From positions 1 to 8,633 of the forward strand of contig JBGVOE010000116.1 of the NCBI GenBank assembly GCA_045126355.1: DNA of 8,633 bases, in the 5' to 3' direction. The notes beneath the pieces are model-generated. The model saw only the letters and a list, made by a program, of their open reading frames with translations. It ran no database searches and had not been told where the DNA came from. Of this stretch, positions 5,379 to 8,633 are shown in pieces. Positions within the stretch are counted from its first letter, which is position 1. Every line of letters starts with the position of its first letter. The DNA comes from CAZSIA01 sp045126355. Its GTDB lineage: Bacteria; Bacillota_I; Bacilli_A; Acholeplasmatales; Anaeroplasmataceae. The position numbers and the translations under genes were made by a program.

Positions 5379-6743
5379 ATGAATATTAAGAATTATACAA
5401 CTATTACAACAAACTCAAAAAAAGTAATAAAGAATAGTATCTTTGTAAGTATTAATAATGATAAATTACATATCCAAGAAGCAATTAATAAAGGTGCGTC
5501 ATTAATAGTTTCGACAGAACAAATCGATCTAAATATAAATAGTTTAATAGTTAAAAATATCAAGTATTTCTTTTCATATTATTACAAAAAAATATTCAAT
5601 ATAAATATGAATGATTTCACTATAATCGCAGTTACAGGAACAGACGGTAAAACAACTGTAGCAAAAATGTTATATGATACAATTACTGAAAGATATGATT
5701 CATTATCGATTGGTACAAACGGAATATACTATAAAGATAAAATAATAAAAACAGTAAATACTACTCCTGATATAGAAACTATTTTAGAATGTTTTACAGT
5801 AGCACAAAAAGAAAAAATAAAATATATAATCTTAGAAGCATCAAGTGAGGGATTACTAGCTAAAAGATTAACAGGGGTAAAGATTGATGTTATGATTTTT
5901 ACAAATTTATCTCATGAACATTTAAACACACATAAGAATATGGAAAGTTATTTTAAATGTAAAAAAATTCTTTTAAAATTATTAAAGGAAAATGGAATAG
6001 TAATAACTAATATAGAAGATTATTATGGCAGGAAACTTGCGACGGATAAAAGTATTAATTACGGCTTACATAAAGGAAAAGTAAGGACGATAACATTTAG
6101 CCTAGAAAGCAGTTTTACAAAAATATTTTTGAAAAATGATGATAGGTTTTACTATTATAAAATACCATTTGTAGGAGTATATAATATCTATAATTTTTTA
6201 TGTGTTCACGCAACAATTTCACATCTTTTTAATATATCAAATTTTAAATTTAATAATCTAAAGACTCCAGATGGAAGATTTTGTGTAATAGATAAAAATA
6301 TTATAATTGACTTTGCTCACACTCCTAATGCATTAGAAAATTTAATGATTACTGTAAAAGAAATATATAAAGAAAGTGAAATAATTTTAGTTATAGGTTC
6401 TCAGGGAGGCAAAGATAAAAGTAAAAGAAAATATCTGGGTATGATAGCCGACAAATACGCAAAGGAAATTATCCTAACTTCAGAAGATCCTAAAGATGAG
6501 TCACTTATAGATATAATTTTTGATATAAGTATTGGTATTATAAATACTAATTATACAATTGAACTAAACAGAAAAATCGCAATAGAAAAAGCACTTAAAT
6601 TAAGAAAAGATAGTAGCGTAATCTTAATCGTTGGTAAAGGAATGGAAGAAACTGAAAAACATAAAAATATAACATATTCTCACTCTGATTACGAATGTGT
6701 TTTAAACCAAATAAAAAATCAGGTATTTCTACCTGATTCCTAA
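5379..6743 (+). CDS. divergent MurE-like Mur ligase
   Basis: An ATP-dependent Mur ligase that should join an amino acid to a carboxyl group, in canonical MurE the third residue onto UDP-MurNAc-L-Ala-D-Glu. The MurE order is visible in 454 residues: an N-terminal SKK..NSIFVSI element (13-25), an ATP loop GTDGKTT (87-93), TTPD (128-131), EASSEGL (153-159), TNLSHEHL (175-182), the probable carbamylated K195, DFAHTPNALE (311-320), GSQGGKDKSKR (340-350) and GKGMEE (419-424). Several sites deviate: D for N in the ATP loop, E for H in the SSH motif, and TSEDPK (367-372) where diaminopimelate enzymes have DNPR and their Arg reads the substrate. GKGHE also becomes GKGME. The substrate is therefore open. 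The gene stands alone on the plus strand and uses far more ATA codons than its neighbours, suggesting transfer or weak expression. Its end overlaps the RNase H gene by 15 bases. Confidence 0.85.
   Translation: MNIKNYTTITTNSKKVIKNSIFVSINNDKLHIQEAINKGASLIVSTEQIDLNINSLIVKNIKYFFSYYYKKIFNINMNDFTIIAVTGTDGKTTVAKMLYDTITERYDSLSIGTNGIYYKDKIIKTVNTTPDIETILECFTVAQKEKIKYIILEASSEGLLAKRLTGVKIDVMIFTNLSHEHLNTHKNMESYFKCKKILLKLLKENGIVITNIEDYYGRKLATDKSINYGLHKGKVRTITFSLESSFTKIFLKNDDRFYYYKIPFVGVYNIYNFLCVHATISHLFNISNFKFNNLKTPDGRFCVIDKNIIIDFAHTPNALENLMITVKEIYKESEIILVIGSQGGKDKSKRKYLGMIADKYAKEIILTSEDPKDESLIDIIFDISIGIINTNYTIELNRKIAIEKALKLRKDSSVILIVGKGMEETEKHKNITYSHSDYECVLNQIKNQVFLPDS
6713..6738 (-). terminator. intrinsic terminator of the dehydrogenase-RNase H operon, inside coding sequence
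   Basis: On the minus strand AATCAGGTA (6738-6730) pairs perfectly with TACCTGATT (6725-6717) around a GAAA tetraloop. T's continue after the stem to give a run of six at 6718-6713. The RNase H stop codon (6731-6729) lies within the hairpin, and the hairpin also encodes the last residues of the MurE-like protein on the other strand. On the plus strand no T run follows, so it should act leftward only. Confidence 0.85.
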
Positions 6744-7310
6744 TGCTTCTTTAGCTAATTTATCTGCGATATCATTATAGTGATCGTTTGAATGACTTTT
6801 AACTTTTACAAATTTAACATCAATTTTTTCTTTTGCTTCACTTGAAAATTCTTGATATTTTTTTGTTCCGTATAAATTGGCTTTCCATTCATTTTTATAC
6901 CATTTACTAATGCCTTCATAATCATGATAAATCGTTAATTCTTTTATTCCACGATTTAGGCAATATTGAATAATAAAACCTGCACCTTTAATTTCACCAG
7001 CGACATTTCGCATACTAGATAGTTCATCTTCAGGAAAACTCTTTTTAAAATAATATTCGTTCCCATCAATAAGCAAAACTACACCAAAAGAGTATTCATT
7101 TGTATCATTATTAAATGACCCATCAACATAAGCTACAGGTGAATTTAAAGACACTTCAACTTTTTTTGAATCTAAATAATCTTGGGCATCGACGATATTT
7201 GAAAATGATTTAAATATCGCACCTTCATATCCATCTACTTGTGCCTTACATTCATCCCATGATGAGTATATACCACTAACTCTTCCTACTTTAACAGCGT
7301 AATATTTCAT
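6729..7310 (-). CDS. rnhA: ribonuclease HI with N-terminal viroplasmin-type RNA/DNA-hybrid-binding domain
   Basis: Cleaves the RNA strand of RNA-DNA hybrids (R-loops, primers) in the cytoplasm. Residues 1-45 form the small hybrid-binding (caulimovirus viroplasmin-like) domain, starting M-K-Y-Y-A-V-K-V-G-R and including W18 and the G-A-I-F-K-S-F strand. The RNase H fold follows from residue 58, with the acidic catalytic set D63 (YVDGS), E106 (AGEIKGA), D130 (YHDYEG) and D183 (NDIADKLA), and the conserved H173 in KSHS. The 193-residue length fits the two-domain type common in Bacillota. The ATG is one base after the dehydrogenase stop (TAATATG), with GAAGG eight bases upstream inside the dehydrogenase gene, so the pair is probably translationally coupled. 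The operon terminator overlaps the stop. Confidence 0.93.
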   Translation of the reverse strand: MKYYAVKVGRVSGIYSSWDECKAQVDGYEGAIFKSFSNIVDAQDYLDSKKVEVSLNSPVAYVDGSFNNDTNEYSFGVVLLIDGNEYYFKKSFPEDELSSMRNVAGEIKGAGFIIQYCLNRGIKELTIYHDYEGISKWYKNEWKANLYGTKKYQEFSSEAKEKIDVKFVKVKSHSNDHYNDIADKLAKEALGIR

Positions 7311-7311
7311 A

Positions 7312-8484
7312 TTAGTTACCTTCTTTAAACATTAAGCTAAAAATATTCTTAGCAGCGTCGTAGTCAATATCAACAACATCTTTAATAATTGTTGTTTTAT
7401 TTTTAGTTAAAGCAAGCGCAAATCTTTCTAATTCAGTTGCCTCAATTCCAACATCTTCTAATCTTGTTGGCATACCTAATTCTTTAAAATATTCTTCCAT
7501 TTTAACAATTCCAGTGTATGCATCATTTGCTAGATCAGCTGTTTTTTCTACATCAAATAAATCATATGCAAGCCTAGCAAATAGTGGCGTTAGTAAGTCA
7601 TTTTTATAAACATATTTACTGTAGGCTGGCCAAACAATCGCAAGGCCTGCTCCATGTGTTACATTATCATAAAAACCAGAAATAATATGTTCAAATGCAT
7701 GAGCCCTCATCTTATAATTTCTCCCAACATGAGTTAGCCCGTTATGTGAAAATGATGAAGCTAACATCAACTGTTTTCTAGCTTCATAATTAGTAGGATC
7801 ATTATATGCAACCTTACCATTTTTAACAACTGTTTTAAGAAGTCCTATTGCAAATTCATCCGCTAGCATACTAGCCTCACTTGATATATATCTTTCAAGT
7901 GTATGCATCATTATATCAACAATTCCACAAGCTGTTTGATATTTATTTACTGAATAAGTTAATTCTGCATTCATAATCGCAAATAGTGGTCTATTAACTT
8001 CTGAATTAAATCCTTGCTTAATTTGCAATTCTAGATTAGTAATTACACAAGAACTACTCATCTCACTTCCAGCAGCTGATAAAGTTAAAATAACTCCTAT
8101 AGGCATACTCTTTTGTGGAGTTACTTCATGTGAATTAAACTTCCATGGATCAATACCACTCTTATAAGATACGGCTATACTTTTAGCAGTATCAATTACG
8201 CTTCCTCCACCTACAGCTAAAATCATATCAAATTCATAATTTTTAGCTAACACTTCTCTAACAAAGCTTACTTTTGGATTTGGTTCTACTCCACTTACTT
8301 CAATGAAATTAATATCATAACTATTAAGTGAATTTACTACCTTATTATATAGAGAGCCTTTTTTAATTGATCCGCCACCATATAAAAATAAAACATTTTT
8401 AAAACCATAAGATTTAATTACTTCTCCTAATTTATCTAAATCATAATCAATAAATAATTTTGTTGGAGCATTGTATGTAAACAT
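7312..8484 (-). CDS. iron-containing alcohol/aldehyde dehydrogenase, YqhD/BdhA type
   Basis: A cytoplasmic group III alcohol dehydrogenase that reduces aldehydes to alcohols, probably with NADPH. Nucleotide motifs are YGGGS (35-39, the serine being typical of NADPH-using YqhD/BdhA enzymes) and VGGGSVIDTAK (91-101). Metal ligands fit D190 and H194 (VDIMMH), H262 (RAHAFEH) and H277 (VTHGAG), with H266 the conserved extra histidine. Length (390) is normal and the N-terminus (YNAPTKLF) matches the family, so the ATG at 8484 is right. Yet no Shine-Dalgarno site stands before it: a group II intron ends ten bases upstream. RNase H follows after one base. The enzyme looks intact, so silencing, if any, is recent or expression relies on splicing. 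The physiological aldehyde is unknown. Confidence 0.93.
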   Translation of the reverse strand: MFTYNAPTKLFIDYDLDKLGEVIKSYGFKNVLFLYGGGSIKKGSLYNKVVNSLNSYDINFIEVSGVEPNPKVSFVREVLAKNYEFDMILAVGGGSVIDTAKSIAVSYKSGIDPWKFNSHEVTPQKSMPIGVILTLSAAGSEMSSSCVITNLELQIKQGFNSEVNRPLFAIMNAELTYSVNKYQTACGIVDIMMHTLERYISSEASMLADEFAIGLLKTVVKNGKVAYNDPTNYEARKQLMLASSFSHNGLTHVGRNYKMRAHAFEHIISGFYDNVTHGAGLAIVWPAYSKYVYKNDLLTPLFARLAYDLFDVEKTADLANDAYTGIVKMEEYFKELGMPTRLEDVGIEATELERFALALTKNKTTIIKDVVDIDYDAAKNIFSLMFKEGN

Positions 8485-8497
8485 AGGTCAATCAGTC

Positions 8498-8590
8498 GAG
8501 TAGACACTTCCTCGACACCCACCTCTCTTTTCAACTTTATATTGTTCTAAAATATCATAGTGTGAGTTAGCTGTGTCTTCAGTGCCCCTC
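8498..8590 (-). ncRNA. group II intron domain VI with bulged branch-point adenosine and a long insertion
   Basis: GAGGGGCAC (8590-8582) pairs with GTGTCT and CTC (8507-8498) over nine pairs including G-U pairs. This leaves the A at 8501 bulged, seven bases from the predicted 3' splice site as expected for the branch point. Between the arms lie about 74 bases where a normal domain VI has a short loop. Part of this can extend the helix: GACAC (8577-8573) with GTGTC (8518-8514), capped by ATATT/AATAT (8555-8551 with 8543-8539). Confidence 0.75.
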
Positions 8591-8593
8591 ACA

Positions 8594-8626
<33 letters not shown>

Positions 8627-8633
8627 TTCACAA

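Overview
The window is AT-rich, standard-code bacterial DNA from a low-GC Gram-positive. UvrB, an RlmD-type 23S rRNA methyltransferase, a viroplasmin-type RNase HI and an iron alcohol dehydrogenase with strong Shine-Dalgarno sites and T-tailed terminators all suggest Bacillota, perhaps a gut Erysipelotrichia or RF39-like lineage. That placement is inference. Trp is encoded by TGG, and all seven complete genes stop with TAA or TAG.

Layout from left to right. Bases 1-174 hold the start region of a leftward gene or element that runs off the left edge (an extended -10 promoter and a Shine-Dalgarno-like site), followed by three consecutive hairpins. The third hairpin is the terminator of the next gene. 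Bases 175-597 encode an unrecognised three-helix membrane protein with its own promoter. Bases 742-5268 are a leftward operon in the order uvrB, single-chain L-serine dehydratase, rlmD. Its intergenic gaps are 11-13 bases and a strong hairpin terminator closes it. Bases 5379-6743 are a lone rightward gene for a divergent MurE-like ligase, unusually rich in ATA codons. It converges on, and overlaps by 15 bases, a leftward pair: an iron alcohol dehydrogenase (YqhD/BdhA type) followed one base later by RNase HI. The terminator of that pair lies inside the overlap.

The most interesting part is the right edge. On the minus strand, 8495-8633 is the 3' end of a group II intron: domain V, a short linker, and a domain VI with a bulged adenosine seven bases from the predicted 3' splice site. 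The intron ends ten bases before the ATG of the alcohol dehydrogenase gene, and no ribosome binding site is visible in those ten bases. Expression of the dehydrogenase-RNase H operon may therefore depend on splicing to bring in a ribosome binding site from the 5' exon, or the insertion may have silenced the operon. Domain VI is much longer than usual. It also contains a sequence that could form a competing hairpin over the branch site and splice site.

The rest is mainly housekeeping: DNA repair, serine catabolism to pyruvate, rRNA modification, R-loop removal and aldehyde reduction. No CRISPR array, tRNA, rRNA or complete insertion sequence is seen. No gene-free stretch exceeds 300 bases.
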